Counted from the stretch's first letter, positions 53,613 through 62,862 are shown. The stretch: 64,000 nucleotides of DNA from Verrucomicrobiales bacterium (GCA_029212615.1 JARGPJ010000008.1:62001-126000), one strand, 5' to 3'. Numbers and translations: made by a program. The notes: generated by a model not told the origin, from the letters alone.

Positions 53613-55538
53613 TCATCGTTTGGCTGCTGGCGCTGCCACAGATACATCTACATCTGAACATGTTGCAGTGATCCTCAGATGGGAATGCGAGGGTAAACGG
53701 TCGTCACTGACCCGGTTGTCTCTGCCAGTGACGTTCTCGCTGTCTTCAAAATCAAAGCCAATGTGGTTCCCCGGCTCCGAGTAGACGCGCCAATCATTGA
53801 TCGTCGCTTCTACGAGGTTGTTGGCGAAGGTTGAGTCCTGGATAAATCTTATCGAGTAAGCTTGGTTCATGCGATTGTTGCACACGATGTTATTTTCGAT
53901 CGTAAGGTGCTTGTTCCAGTTCTTGACGTCGCCTTCCACGATAAAACTCGCTCTGTTGCAGTTGGCGATGAGATTGTTGCGGATAATACCCACGTCAATG
54001 GTGTCGTATTCAGCGTCCAGGCCAGTGCCGCTTAGATTCAGCCCCTTGCTACCACCATTGTAGATTCTGTTGCCTTCAATCCAGCAACGGTCCGAGTGCA
54101 TCCAGAGGCTATTCCGGAATGCACCCCGTATGGTCAGGTTGCGCACGACGGTTTGCGTGGTAGCTGCATCCAGGTCTCCGACTTCACCGGCATGGAAGGC
54201 GTCGTCACGGGTGTATTCTAAGACCAAGTTCTCCATCCAGCTCTTCTCGCCCTTGTTGTTAACCCCGCCGGAAGCAGCGCCCATGACGCGCCCCCCGGAG
54301 CGAACAAACTGGTTGTTGATGCAACGGATAAAGGGTTGGACATGCTTAACGATGAAATAGCGTCCGCGGCAGCCTTCCACCCGGCAGTTATTGATGACGA
54401 CATCCTCGCAACCGTTGAAGTTATTGAAGGCGTCACCACCCCGGTGGGATGTTACGGCCCAGCATCCAACCTTGAGTTCCTTTTCAAATCGCCCCCAGCT
54501 AGTGAGTTTGAGGTCAAACATTCCATCGCCACGTGCAGATTCAGCCCATGACTTCTCTATTGGATAGGAAACACCTTTGCTACCGATGCGCTGGTTGTTC
54601 TCCGCATCGAGGAAATAGATATCCTTGTAGTGCTTCATCTCTTCAAAGTTGCCGTACACCTCAGTATTAACCTTGACCGTGATTGTTCCCCTGGCGCGGT
54701 CGATGGAGGTGATCTTGCCCGCATACTGCATGAGTGAGTCAGTTGTATAATCGAGGGTGAAGTTTTTCACTTGGATGTGCCGGGATCCCCGGGCAAAGAA
54801 GAATCCAGCATCGCGTGCCAGGGTTATGACCTCCTTCTTGCCCCGTTTTCTCCTTTTGGTAGCCTTGTCCTCCTGAGCCAAAGCTGCTGCCTTCAGAATG
54901 ATTTTGGATCCTCGTCCATCAATAATGAGATTTCTCGCCCCTGTCACATTCAGGAGAGTTCCTTCACCGGGCTCCTGCCTCTTTCTTGTGTCTTTCAGGG
55001 TTTGGGTCAGATGAAAGGAATGCTTGACCGGGAAACGGAGCATGGCTCCCTTTCCGGCGTTCTCCCTGGCCATCGCCAGCTTTCTCTTGATGTCGTCATA
55101 GGAGTCATTCTTCAGGACATCGACAACGTAGGCTGGGTTTTTGATCTCGAAGTGCTCTGATGCTGAGACCGCCTTCCGGTTGCCGTTTGAATCCCTGTAG
55201 AGCACCCGCCAGAAATATTGTTGTCCCGCTTTTAATTCTATCGTTGGACTGTAATGGGCGATGCATGCAGGGACCGTGTCCTGATCCACTACATGCTTGA
55301 AGGATGAGTCCTCCGCGATCTGAACGTGATAGGCCCCATCGAAGGGATAAGCGACGGCATCATCCCAATTGAACCGGGGCATGGTTTGATAAACGGTATC
55401 GGAAGCAGTTGGATAGGTCGCGTGAGGCGCCCCGGCCCATGCAGAACCGCACATCATAAGCACCAGGGCCGCAGTTGGAACTGCAGCACCAGGATTCAGC
55501 TTTACGGGATTCTGCATCATCATCAGGTGGCACTTCAT
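53613..55538 (-). CDS. Secreted right-handed beta-helix protein with N-terminal Ig-like domain
   Basis: The product is 641 residues from ATG 55538 (the open frame extends to 55721). A signal peptide ends near residue 35 (SAWA). An N-terminal region of about 100 residues looks like a fibronectin/Ig-like domain (YWRVLYRDSNGN). Then come many short strand repeats with VVINNCRVEG, VVRNLTIRGAFRNSLWM, IIRNNLIANCN and ENNIVCNNRM, typical of parallel beta-helix proteins such as pectate lyases and polysaccharide-binding proteins. No catalytic Asp/Lys pattern can be fixed by eye. Probably extracellular and acting on glycans; the exact class is uncertain. Confidence 0.8.
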   Translation of the reverse strand: MKCHLMMMQNPVKLNPGAAVPTAALVLMMCGSAWAGAPHATYPTASDTVYQTMPRFNWDDAVAYPFDGAYHVQIAEDSSFKHVVDQDTVPACIAHYSPTIELKAGQQYFWRVLYRDSNGNRKAVSASEHFEIKNPAYVVDVLKNDSYDDIKRKLAMARENAGKGAMLRFPVKHSFHLTQTLKDTRKRQEPGEGTLLNVTGARNLIIDGRGSKIILKAAALAQEDKATKRRKRGKKEVITLARDAGFFFARGSRHIQVKNFTLDYTTDSLMQYAGKITSIDRARGTITVKVNTEVYGNFEEMKHYKDIYFLDAENNQRIGSKGVSYPIEKSWAESARGDGMFDLKLTSWGRFEKELKVGCWAVTSHRGGDAFNNFNGCEDVVINNCRVEGCRGRYFIVKHVQPFIRCINNQFVRSGGRVMGAASGGVNNKGEKSWMENLVLEYTRDDAFHAGEVGDLDAATTQTVVRNLTIRGAFRNSLWMHSDRCWIEGNRIYNGGSKGLNLSGTGLDAEYDTIDVGIIRNNLIANCNRASFIVEGDVKNWNKHLTIENNIVCNNRMNQAYSIRFIQDSTFANNLVEATINDWRVYSEPGNHIGFDFEDSENVTGRDNRVSDDRLPSHSHLRITATCSDVDVSVAAPAAKR

Positions 55539-55868
55539 TTTGATCTCTTTTCGTGGCGAGGCAATTTGGCTGGAAATTGGATTCGCTCCGGCCATGTCAG
55601 TTGACTTAGGTGGTGTGATCTGAGGTTCATTTTGTGGGCTATCTCGCTCTTGAGGCGAGACCAATCCTGCATGTTGAAGCGTTAAAATAATCAAGAAGCG
55701 AACCAAAACAGAATACGGCATGAATACAAAAGTATATCTCAGACTCGACGTCCAGAAAGCTCCAGCGTAGTTGCCGCCGAACCTGCCGACGGAAGCGACC
55801 TTCTATTCTGCGCCAGGTGGAGTGGGACAAACCTTTCCGTCGAATGTGGGCTCCTCGAATTCTTGATG

Positions 55869-56064
55869 GAACCTGTCCCTCTAATCATCAGGTTTGAGGG
55901 TCATAGATAGCCCAGGGTCATAGATAACCTGTCCCTCCAATCTTCTACTAATCATCAGGTTTGAGGGTCATAGATAACCTGTCCCTCCAATCCACTCCAA
56001 TCCAAACCACGCTTCGACTTCGTGGACTATCGATGAATCCTGTCCCTCCCATCCTGTCCCTCCC
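55869..56064 (-). repeat. Expanded cluster of repeat copies and longer direct repeats
   Basis: Copies of the core lie at 55869-55880, 55921-55936 and 55971-55986. They are embedded in longer direct repeats: a 29-base unit at 55881-55909 and 55948-55976, and another at 55914-55942 and 55964-55992. A 14-base unit ATCCTGTCCCTCCC is repeated at 56037-56050 and 56051-56064. The rest of 55539-56135 shows no gene. Confidence 0.85.
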
Positions 56065-56135
56065 ATCCGGAAAGCTGAAACTCATCTTTAAAAATTGTCG
56101 ATGGAATCCGGCCCTTCAATCGTGTTTGCTGAAGG

Positions 56136-56804
56136 GTGCCTTTTCTGTCGGTCATCATCCCCACGCTGAATGAAGCGGAGAACCTTCCCGCGACGCTGGA
56201 TTGTTTTCGTGCCGCCGGCATTGAAGAGGTGATCGTGGTGGACGGGGGGAGTGAAGACGGAACGGTTGAGCGGGCCGTGGCGGGAGGATCCCGCGTTCTG
56301 ACGGCTCCGGAACCGGGTCGGGCGGGACAAATGAATCTCGGAGCGCGTGAGTCGTCGGGCGAGGTGTTACTTTTTTCTCATGGCGACACCCGGATCCCTT
56401 CTCAGACTCTCAGGAATCTGGAGTTCGTGTTGAAGGAATCCCCTGAACTGGTCGGGGGTGGATTCGCGAGGCGTTTCGAATCCCGCTCCTGCCTGCTGAG
56501 GTTCACGGCGTGGTGCTCGGACTTTCGCGGTCGCTGGTGGGGGCTGTTTCTGGGGGATCAGGGGATCTTCGTGAAGCGATCAGTGTTTGAGGCGCTGCGG
56601 GGCTTTGATGAAGCGGTTGTTCCGGGAGAGGATCTTGATTTTTCCTATCGCATGGCGAAGGCGGGACGGACCTGTCTGGTCGGGCCGCCGGTGATGAGCT
56701 CTGCGCGACGCTTCGAAAAGCGGGGGGCTTTTCATCAGACACGGCTCGACCTGGTTGCGGCAAGACAAATCCTGAAGGCGGCGAAAGTGAGGACCCCGGC
56801 ATGA
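56136..56804 (+). CDS. Family 2 glycosyltransferase, TIGR04283-like
   Basis: The product is 222 residues, from GTG 56136. The GT-A motifs SVIIPTLNEAENLPATL and VVDGGSEDGTVERA (nucleotide-binding), LFSHGDTR (the DXD-like position) and EDLDFSYRMAKAG fit the short TIGR04283 group of membrane-associated glycosyltransferases, whose products are unknown. The start has no clear Shine-Dalgarno sequence. The stop overlaps the start of the mlaE-like gene, so translation may be coupled. Confidence 0.85.
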   Translation: MPFLSVIIPTLNEAENLPATLDCFRAAGIEEVIVVDGGSEDGTVERAVAGGSRVLTAPEPGRAGQMNLGARESSGEVLLFSHGDTRIPSQTLRNLEFVLKESPELVGGGFARRFESRSCLLRFTAWCSDFRGRWWGLFLGDQGIFVKRSVFEALRGFDEAVVPGEDLDFSYRMAKAGRTCLVGPPVMSSARRFEKRGAFHQTRLDLVAARQILKAAKVRTPA

Positions 56805-57574
56805 AACTACTCCGAAGGCTTATCTCTTATCATGGACAGCTCGGGATGCTCTTCGGGGAGGTCGCAGGGGCGCTTTTTCGCGGGCATGTTCGCTGGCGAC
56901 TCGTGATGTCACAGATTGTGGCAATCGGATTTGGCTCTCAGCTGGTGGTGATGATCACGGGAGCGTTCACCGGAGCGGTTTTCGCCGCGCAGTCGTTCTT
57001 TAAGTTCAGTGAGATTGGGATGGCGTCGGCAACGGGGCCGGTGGTTTCGATTGCGATGTGTCGCGAGCTCGGGCCGGTCCTTGCCGGGCTTATGGTCGCG
57101 GGGCGAATGGGGGCATCGATGGCGGCTGAGATCGGGACAATGAAAGTGACCGAGCAGATCGACGCCTTGCGGTCAATGGGGGTGAGTCCGGTCGATTACC
57201 TCGTTGTGCCGAGGATGCTGGCGATTCTGATTTCGATGCCGATTCTTGTCGCTGAGAGCATCGCCCTCGGGATTCTCGCCTCCGATGTATTGACGACGAA
57301 GATTTTCGGGGTGCCGGAAGTCTGGTACCGGTATCAGCTCATGAGTCACACGGGACCGGGAGATGTGATGAGCGGGGTCATCAAAGGGGCTTTCTTCGGT
57401 GTTCTCATCGCGTTGATTTCTTGTCGGCACGGGCTTCGCACGCAGGACGGTGCGGTTGGCGTTGGCGTTTCCACGACGAGGGCGGTGGTGGATTCGAGCC
57501 TCGCGATTCTCATTTCGAATCTCATCCTTACTTTGTTGCTCAATGAATTTTTCCCTATGGTTTCTCTGAACTAA
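56801..57574 (+). CDS. mlaE: MlaE-family ABC permease
   Basis: A 257-residue inner-membrane permease of the Mla-type phospholipid or lipid transport system. Five or six helices are seen with the family landmarks FSEIGMASATGPVVSIAMCRELGPVLAGLMVAGRMGASMAAEIGTMKVTEQIDALRSMGVSPVDYLVVPR, and the C-terminal LLLNEFFPM end. It works with the ATPase (next gene, overlapping TAATG) and the MCE protein after it. Confidence 0.93.
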   Translation: MKLLRRLISYHGQLGMLFGEVAGALFRGHVRWRLVMSQIVAIGFGSQLVVMITGAFTGAVFAAQSFFKFSEIGMASATGPVVSIAMCRELGPVLAGLMVAGRMGASMAAEIGTMKVTEQIDALRSMGVSPVDYLVVPRMLAILISMPILVAESIALGILASDVLTTKIFGVPEVWYRYQLMSHTGPGDVMSGVIKGAFFGVLIALISCRHGLRTQDGAVGVGVSTTRAVVDSSLAILISNLILTLLLNEFFPMVSLN

Positions 57575-58335
57575 TGGAAAAGAAGCCGACAGCGTCACCG
57601 TTTTTTGCCCTCTCAGGGGTGCGGACTTCCTTCGGGGACAAGGCTGTGCTGCGTGGCGTTGACCTTACGATCCCCTCAGGAAAGACCACTGTGATCCTCG
57701 GCGGGAGCGGAGCGGGAAAGAGCGTTCTCTTGAAGCATCTCAACGGGTTGATCCGGCCGGATGTCGGGAGTGTATCCGTGAACGGAGAAGAAATTCAGGG
57801 GATGGCGGAGAAGGAGCTTCTCACGCTGAGAAAGAGAATCGGGATTCTCTTTCAGGACGGTGCTCTTTTTGACTCAATGTCGGTGGGGGAGAACGTCGCC
57901 TTCCCCCTCCTGGAGCAGGGGTGGAAGGAGTCCGCGGAGATCGATGCCGCGGTGACGGCAGCGCTTGAGCTGGTCGGGTTGCCGGGGGAGAAAGCGAAGA
58001 TGCCGGCAAATCTTTCGGGAGGGATGAGAAAGCGGGCCTCGCTCGCGCGGGCGATGATTTTTCACCCTGAATGCCTCCTCTGCGACGAACCGACCGCCGG
58101 GCTTGACCCGATTTTGTCGGAGACCATTTCGCATCTCATTCGATCGCTGGTGCGAGAGCGTGAGACGACCGCCGTGGTGGTGACGCACGATTTGGGCGCG
58201 ATGCGCATCATGGCAGATCATGTCATTTTTCTGCGCGAGGGCACGGTCCGGTTTGCCGGAGATCTCGAGGCGATCGAAGCATCGGAGGATGAGAAAATTC
58301 GCGAATTTCTCTCGGCAACGGGCGGGGGAGGGTGA
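57574..58335 (+). CDS. mlaF: MlaF-like ABC transporter ATPase
   Basis: The product is 253 residues. Walker A GGSGAGKSVLLKHL, Q-loop FQDGALFDSM, signature NLSGGMRKRASLARAM and Walker B LLCDEPTAGLDPI are present. It powers MlaE-type lipid transport. It overlaps the permease gene at its start and is followed, 93 bases later, by the MCE gene. Confidence 0.94.
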   Translation: MEKKPTASPFFALSGVRTSFGDKAVLRGVDLTIPSGKTTVILGGSGAGKSVLLKHLNGLIRPDVGSVSVNGEEIQGMAEKELLTLRKRIGILFQDGALFDSMSVGENVAFPLLEQGWKESAEIDAAVTAALELVGLPGEKAKMPANLSGGMRKRASLARAMIFHPECLLCDEPTAGLDPILSETISHLIRSLVRERETTAVVVTHDLGAMRIMADHVIFLREGTVRFAGDLEAIEASEDEKIREFLSATGGGG

Positions 58336-58428
58336 GGTTTAAAGCCGCGTTGCTGAATCCCCCGTTTCACGGCATAGTGAAGGGCAGTCGTTTGAAGGGG
58401 AGAAATCTCAGGCTGCGATACGAAGCAT

Positions 58429-59436
58429 ATGGCATCCGGAAAACAGCGTACCGAGCTCTACGTCGGTTTATTTGTCCTCCTGGGATTACTTCTTCTGGGC
58501 GGTTTTGCTTTTCAGTTCGGAAGGTTTGGTTCGACGGGCGGGGAGACCTACCCTCTCACGGTGAAGGTGCGTGATGCCTCAGGCGTTCGAGTCGGATCAC
58601 CGGTGAGGATAGGCGGGCTCGACATCGGTTCGATCATTTCGGAGCCGTCCCTCGATGAGGATTTCAAAATTGTCTCGATCGAGGTCGAGATTCTGGAAGA
58701 CATGAAAATCCCGCGTGGCTCGATGGTGAACATCGGCACGAGCGGTCTCATGGGTGACCGCTATATCCGGATTTCGCCACCGGAGTCTGTCAATGCGGGC
58801 TTTTATGAACCGGGTGAAGAAGTTGCGGCTTCCTCGAGCGCTACGATTGATGATGTCGCGACGGGGGCTGTCGAAACGCTGGGGCAGGCGGAGCGGACCC
58901 TGGAGCAAATCGGTCAATCCGTGCGGCAGTTGAATGATATATTCCGCCGCTTTGACGAAGGGGTCATGGATGAGGCGAATGTCACGAATCTCAGACTGAC
59001 GATGGCGAACCTCCGCTCGGCGACGGAGAAGATCGACGCCGCTTCAGGAAGGATTGACCCTCTGCTCAAGGAAACGGGCGAAGCGATTTCGGCGGTGAAG
59101 GTGACGGCGGAGGAAGCGCAGGTCGCCGTGGCCGAGGTGGGCTCCGGTGTCGTGAATTTTTCGGAGACGCTGAGGAAGACCGATCCGGTGCTCCTGAAGT
59201 TTGATGCCACCCTCGGTGAATTGCGGGATACCCTCGACTCGATCAATGGACTGATGAAGGATGTGGAGGGCGGAGACGGACTTGCAGGTGCCCTGATGAC
59301 GGATGAAGCGCTTCGTGACGACTTGACCGAATTCATCGATAAGTTAGAGCGAAACGGGATTTTATTTTACCCGCGGGAAAGGCGCTTCTTCTTCAGACAT
59401 AAGAAGTCCGATACGGAGGCCGCCGGGAAACCCTGA
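58429..59436 (+). CDS. mlaD: MlaD-like MCE-domain protein
   Basis: The product is 335 residues: a single N-terminal helix (about 9-30), an MCE domain (about 39-120, with VKVRDASGVRVGSPVRIGGLDIG and MVNIGTSGLMGDRYIRI), then a long alpha-helical tail rich in Glu/Thr with heptad-like spacing. It forms the periplasmic lipid-binding ring of the Mla complex. E. coli MlaD is 183 residues; the longer tail is common in other groups. No mlaC or mlaA is seen here. Confidence 0.9.
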   Translation: MASGKQRTELYVGLFVLLGLLLLGGFAFQFGRFGSTGGETYPLTVKVRDASGVRVGSPVRIGGLDIGSIISEPSLDEDFKIVSIEVEILEDMKIPRGSMVNIGTSGLMGDRYIRISPPESVNAGFYEPGEEVAASSSATIDDVATGAVETLGQAERTLEQIGQSVRQLNDIFRRFDEGVMDEANVTNLRLTMANLRSATEKIDAASGRIDPLLKETGEAISAVKVTAEEAQVAVAEVGSGVVNFSETLRKTDPVLLKFDATLGELRDTLDSINGLMKDVEGGDGLAGALMTDEALRDDLTEFIDKLERNGILFYPRERRFFFRHKKSDTEAAGKP

Positions 59437-59456
59437 GGAGAAGGGGTGACGATTCG

Positions 59457-59951
59457 ATGAATTATCTTTTCATTTTTAAGCGATTTGAGATCTGGCTCTT
59501 TCTCGGGGTCGTCATTGCTTTACTGATTTTTGCCTTTCAACCGGTCGAGGAAGAGGCGGTCGCAGATCGTGTTGAGGAAGCAGAGGCCGTCAACACGCTT
59601 CAGCTGGAAGAAGTTGTTTCCGAGGCCGCGACGGAGGAGGATTCTTCCGCTCTGAAGGTCTCGAAGGTCAAGGTGGAGCCGACTGAACAGGGTCAAATCG
59701 TCGAGCTAACCCTCCTGGCCAGGTCGAAAACGGATCAGGATCTGGCACTGGACGGGAAAACATTACAGGCGAGGACGGAGACAGGCGCCGAGGTCCCGCG
59801 GTTTTTCGAGCCCTTTCAACCGCCCCAAACGGTGGGGTCGGAAGAGGAGTCGCTCGTGACCGTGAAGCTATGGCTTTCGAGCCCGGCGGAGTCGATTTGG
59901 CTGGATTTTCAAGGCGAACGGGTTGAAGCGGAACTGCCTGAAGAATCATGA
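59457..59951 (+). CDS. Single-pass membrane protein, function unknown
   Basis: The product is 164 residues. One helix near the N-terminus (about 9-27, LFLGVVIALLIFAF) is followed by an acidic stretch and a small beta-rich domain, probably periplasmic, with SKVKVEPTEQGQIVELTLLARSKTD. I recognise no family. It lies 20 bases after mlaD and its end overlaps the start of coaX, so it belongs to the same transcript and could be an accessory part of lipid transport. Confidence 0.6.
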   Translation: MNYLFIFKRFEIWLFLGVVIALLIFAFQPVEEEAVADRVEEAEAVNTLQLEEVVSEAATEEDSSALKVSKVKVEPTEQGQIVELTLLARSKTDQDLALDGKTLQARTETGAEVPRFFEPFQPPQTVGSEEESLVTVKLWLSSPAESIWLDFQGERVEAELPEES

Positions 59952-60700
59952 GTCAGTCAGCCGCCGAGTTTCTCCTTATCAACAATAACAACACCCGGAC
60001 GAAGTTCGCGTTGGCCGATCGCGACGGGCTCCGCGAGCATGAGTCGATCATGTCGCGGGAAGTGACGGAGGAAACGGTGGGTTCCCTCCTTGCTGACTGG
60101 TCGTGGGAGAAGGTCGTCCTCGCTTCGGTTGTGCCGAATAACGTGGTGGCACTCAAGGAGGTATCGGGTGACTGCCCTTTGATCGAGATCTCACACGAGC
60201 TTCCCATGGGCGTGGAAATTGATTTCCCTGATCCGTCGACGATCGGGGCTGACCGCCTCGCCAATGCCGCCGCCGTAGCCGGGGAATACCCGGGCAGGGG
60301 GGTCGTCGTGGTCGATTTCGGAACGGCAGTGACTTTTGATATCATCGACTCCCGGCCAGCCTACGTGGGCGGAGTGATCGCCCCCGGTCTCGATGCGATG
60401 CGCCACTATCTGCATCAGCGCACGGCTCTGCTTCCGGAGATCGAGATCGTCCGTCCGGAGACGGCGATTGGTAAATCGACGGAGGGAGCGATGCAGGCGG
60501 GTGCCTTTCACGGCTACCGGGGACTTGTTCGTGAAATCCTTTCGCAAATTGACACAGAAATGGATGGATCCGCAAAAGTGATTGCGACAGGAGGATATGC
60601 GGCTTTGATAGCGGACGAGTTTCCGGAGATCACCCTGGTCGAGCCGTTACTCACCATGCATGGCCTCCTCAAGGTGGCGATCCTCAATTTTCCCTCATGA
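59948..60700 (+). CDS. coaX: Type III pantothenate kinase with changed first motif
   Basis: A 250-residue CoaX that phosphorylates pantothenate in CoA synthesis. GADRLANAAAV and VVVDFGTAVTFDII, with the second and third conserved aspartates, and GGVIAPGLDAM are clear. The first motif, usually DxGNT with an essential aspartate, reads NNNNT (N12-T16), so both the Asp and the Gly are replaced. It may still be a working variant, or the role may have shifted. It overlaps the genes on both sides. Confidence 0.85.
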   Translation: MSQSAAEFLLINNNNTRTKFALADRDGLREHESIMSREVTEETVGSLLADWSWEKVVLASVVPNNVVALKEVSGDCPLIEISHELPMGVEIDFPDPSTIGADRLANAAAVAGEYPGRGVVVVDFGTAVTFDIIDSRPAYVGGVIAPGLDAMRHYLHQRTALLPEIEIVRPETAIGKSTEGAMQAGAFHGYRGLVREILSQIDTEMDGSAKVIATGGYAALIADEFPEITLVEPLLTMHGLLKVAILNFPS

Positions 60701-61626
60701 CAAACCCAAAGGCAATTGGCATCGACTTCGGCGGCACCTCCGTAAAACTGGCGGTGGTCGAAGGTTCGGAACTCCTCACTGATGTTCACCGCATCCCGAC
60801 CCAGAATTTTGTCGGCCCTGATCCGCTCATCGCGGCGATCACCGAGGCGGTCGGCACACTGAAAGAAACACACCCGGATGTGGTCGGTATCGGCGTCGGG
60901 GTTCCCGGTGCGGTCGACTACTCCAAAGGGGTGACTTATAATCTCACGAACGTGAAGGGATGGTCCGATGTGCCGCTCCGCGATAAGCTCGCGGAAACCA
61001 CAGGGATGCCAACCGTCCTGGATAATGACGCTAACTGCATGGCTTTTGCCGAGTGGAAATTCGGTGCCGGGCAGGGATATCACAATGTCCTCTGCGTCAC
61101 GCTCGGGACCGGTGTCGGGGGCGGTTTGATTCTCAATGATCAGCTTTATCGCGGCAGCACTTATGCAGCAGGGGAGATCGGTCAAATGAGCATTGATCTC
61201 GACGGGGTTGATGGCCCCTACGGAAACTCAGGAGCCCTGGAGCGATATATCGGCAATCGTCAGATCGGTGAAATGGCGGCCCGGATGTATGAGGAGAAAG
61301 GCATCGCGATTCCGGAAGATCACTCGCCGGAAGGCCTCGCCAGGCTTGCCCGGGAAGGGGATGAAGTGGCCCGCGCTGCCTGGTCCAAGGTCGCCTACTA
61401 TCTGGGTTCGAATTTGATGAGCACGATCTATCTGCTGAATCCTGACGCGATCGTGATCGGGGGAGGCGTTTCCTACGCCGGTGAGCTGCTCTTTGATCCT
61501 CTGAAGCGCCGACTTAAAGAAACCCTGACTCAGGAATGTTTCGGGCATCTCAGTGTCGTGAATGCCCGTTTCGGCAACACGGCTGGCATCATCGGATGTT
61601 CCGCGATGGCCGCTGAGCTGGTCTAG
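60697..61626 (+). CDS. ROK-family sugar kinase (glucokinase-like)
   Basis: A 309-residue ATP-dependent sugar kinase. The ATP motif GIDFGGTSVKLAVVEG, LDNDANCMAFAEW (catalytic Asp in DNDAN), LGTGVGGGLILN and the ROK signature region are present. The zinc site of typical ROK proteins (CxCGxxGCxE) reads PYGNSGALERY, without cysteines, so the metal site is lost or replaced. Glucose is the likely substrate, but other hexoses are possible. It overlaps coaX, the last plus-strand gene of the row. Confidence 0.9.
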   Translation: MTNPKAIGIDFGGTSVKLAVVEGSELLTDVHRIPTQNFVGPDPLIAAITEAVGTLKETHPDVVGIGVGVPGAVDYSKGVTYNLTNVKGWSDVPLRDKLAETTGMPTVLDNDANCMAFAEWKFGAGQGYHNVLCVTLGTGVGGGLILNDQLYRGSTYAAGEIGQMSIDLDGVDGPYGNSGALERYIGNRQIGEMAARMYEEKGIAIPEDHSPEGLARLAREGDEVARAAWSKVAYYLGSNLMSTIYLLNPDAIVIGGGVSYAGELLFDPLKRRLKETLTQECFGHLSVVNARFGNTAGIIGCSAMAAELV

Positions 61627-61636
61627 GCGTTCGGAG

Positions 61637-62689
61637 TCAGCCGGGGAAATCCCAGTCTGCAAAGGCCTGTGCCACGGCTCTGAAGGAAATCTGTTCCGCG
61701 GCGATGCGTTGGGATCGCTCGATGAGTTCGGCGTAATCCCCGTCATTCGTCAGTGCGGTAAGGAATTTTTCCTCATGGTCCGGTGTCTCATGACACAAAT
61801 CGGGGAAGGCCAGTTTCTCGATCGCTGAATTTCCTCCCGCACAAAGCGTTCGAGCGAGAAGGCAGTCTCCGGCGACCTGACCGGGGACGCCGCTGAGATC
61901 CCGTTGAAAAACGAGGCGATGACTGGCGAGAAGTCGCATGTAATCGAGGTAGGGCAGCGCTGAGGGGATGATCTGAAAGGTCCCTTCGGGAAAGAGGCGG
62001 GAGAGTTTCCGTAGACGTTTGAGGCCTCTGCTTCCTTCGGTGTTCACCACGCTGATGCGGGAGACGGGAGCTCTGCCTGAGATCGAAGCGAGGGCTTTGA
62101 TCGCCGTGAGGTGATTCCGTGAAGGGGTGCCGAACTCCCGTGTTCCGATAAAAATTCCGTCGCGCTCTTCTATGGGCAGGGAGAAATTCCATCCGGGGAG
62201 TTCGACGGGGTAGGGGGTGGGAATGAATCGCAATTTCGCGTTGAACCCGCCCCCCCCCAGCTCTGAGGGGCAAACCGGGGAAACAAAGGTCGGGGAGAGA
62301 ATGCCGTCGGCAAGAGCGATGATCTTTGCATAGGCCCTCTTCGCGCGGAGAGAGCGGAGCTGCTTCCGGATCTGGGCTTCGCTGCATTCCTTCCACGAAA
62401 CGATGACGGGAAGGCCGGAGTCTTTCAAGGTTTCCACCGCTTTGAGGCTGATCCAGGCCCGTTTGCGGATGAGAACGAGGGCCGCGTCGAAACGCTTCTC
62501 TTGAGCGATGAGTGCTTCCGTTGAGTCAAAAAAGGCTCCCCCGGTCGCGGCGGCGTAGGCGTGAAAGTTTACCGGGGCATGGACGCCACTGACGGGAGCG
62601 GCAGGGATTTTCCGATAGTCGAGAAAGGGATCACGACCTCCCGGATTGAGGACTGCGATGGAGACCGGAGACACGTCAGGATCGGTCAT
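61637..62689 (-). CDS. Glycosyltransferase-like protein (GT-B type)
   Basis: The product is 350 residues without a signal peptide. It has an N-terminal Rossmann-like region and a C-terminal region with GIFIGTREFGTPSRNHLTAIKAL and QRDLSGVPGQVAGDCLLARTLCAGG, which recall the GT-B family 1 transferases; the EX7E motif is not clear. It could build a cell-surface glycan. It is convergent with the ROK kinase, and tRNA-Val lies directly upstream on the same strand. Confidence 0.55.
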   Translation of the reverse strand: MTDPDVSPVSIAVLNPGGRDPFLDYRKIPAAPVSGVHAPVNFHAYAAATGGAFFDSTEALIAQEKRFDAALVLIRKRAWISLKAVETLKDSGLPVIVSWKECSEAQIRKQLRSLRAKRAYAKIIALADGILSPTFVSPVCPSELGGGGFNAKLRFIPTPYPVELPGWNFSLPIEERDGIFIGTREFGTPSRNHLTAIKALASISGRAPVSRISVVNTEGSRGLKRLRKLSRLFPEGTFQIIPSALPYLDYMRLLASHRLVFQRDLSGVPGQVAGDCLLARTLCAGGNSAIEKLAFPDLCHETPDHEEKFLTALTNDGDYAELIERSQRIAAEQISFRAVAQAFADWDFPG

Positions 62690-62699
62690 GAGAAAAAGA

Positions 62700-62774
62700 T
62701 GGTGCGCGATACTGGATTTGAACCAGTGACCCCCACCGTGTCAAGGTGATGCTCTACCCCTGAGCTAACCGCGC
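62700..62774 (-). tRNA. tRNA-Val (anticodon GAC)
   Basis: The minus strand folds into a full cloverleaf: acceptor stem GCGCGGT/ATCGCGC (one G-U pair), D arm, anticodon loop TTGACAC giving anticodon GAC, T arm ACTGG/CCAGT with TTCAAAT loop, discriminator A and a genome-encoded CCA end (62700-62702). The GAC anticodon reads GUC/GUU valine codons. A TTTTT tract follows the CCA. Confidence 0.95.
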
Positions 62775-62862
62775 ATTGCCCTCAGTTACGAGGGTCGCGA
62801 ATTTAGCCGCAGAGATTTTAATTCGCAACTGGAATATTCAAGTCTGTCGTTGAGGGTGGTTT

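Noticed and set aside
55869-56064. CRISPR array
   Set aside because: The direct repeats are few, overlap one another and have no regular spacers; no cas gene is present.
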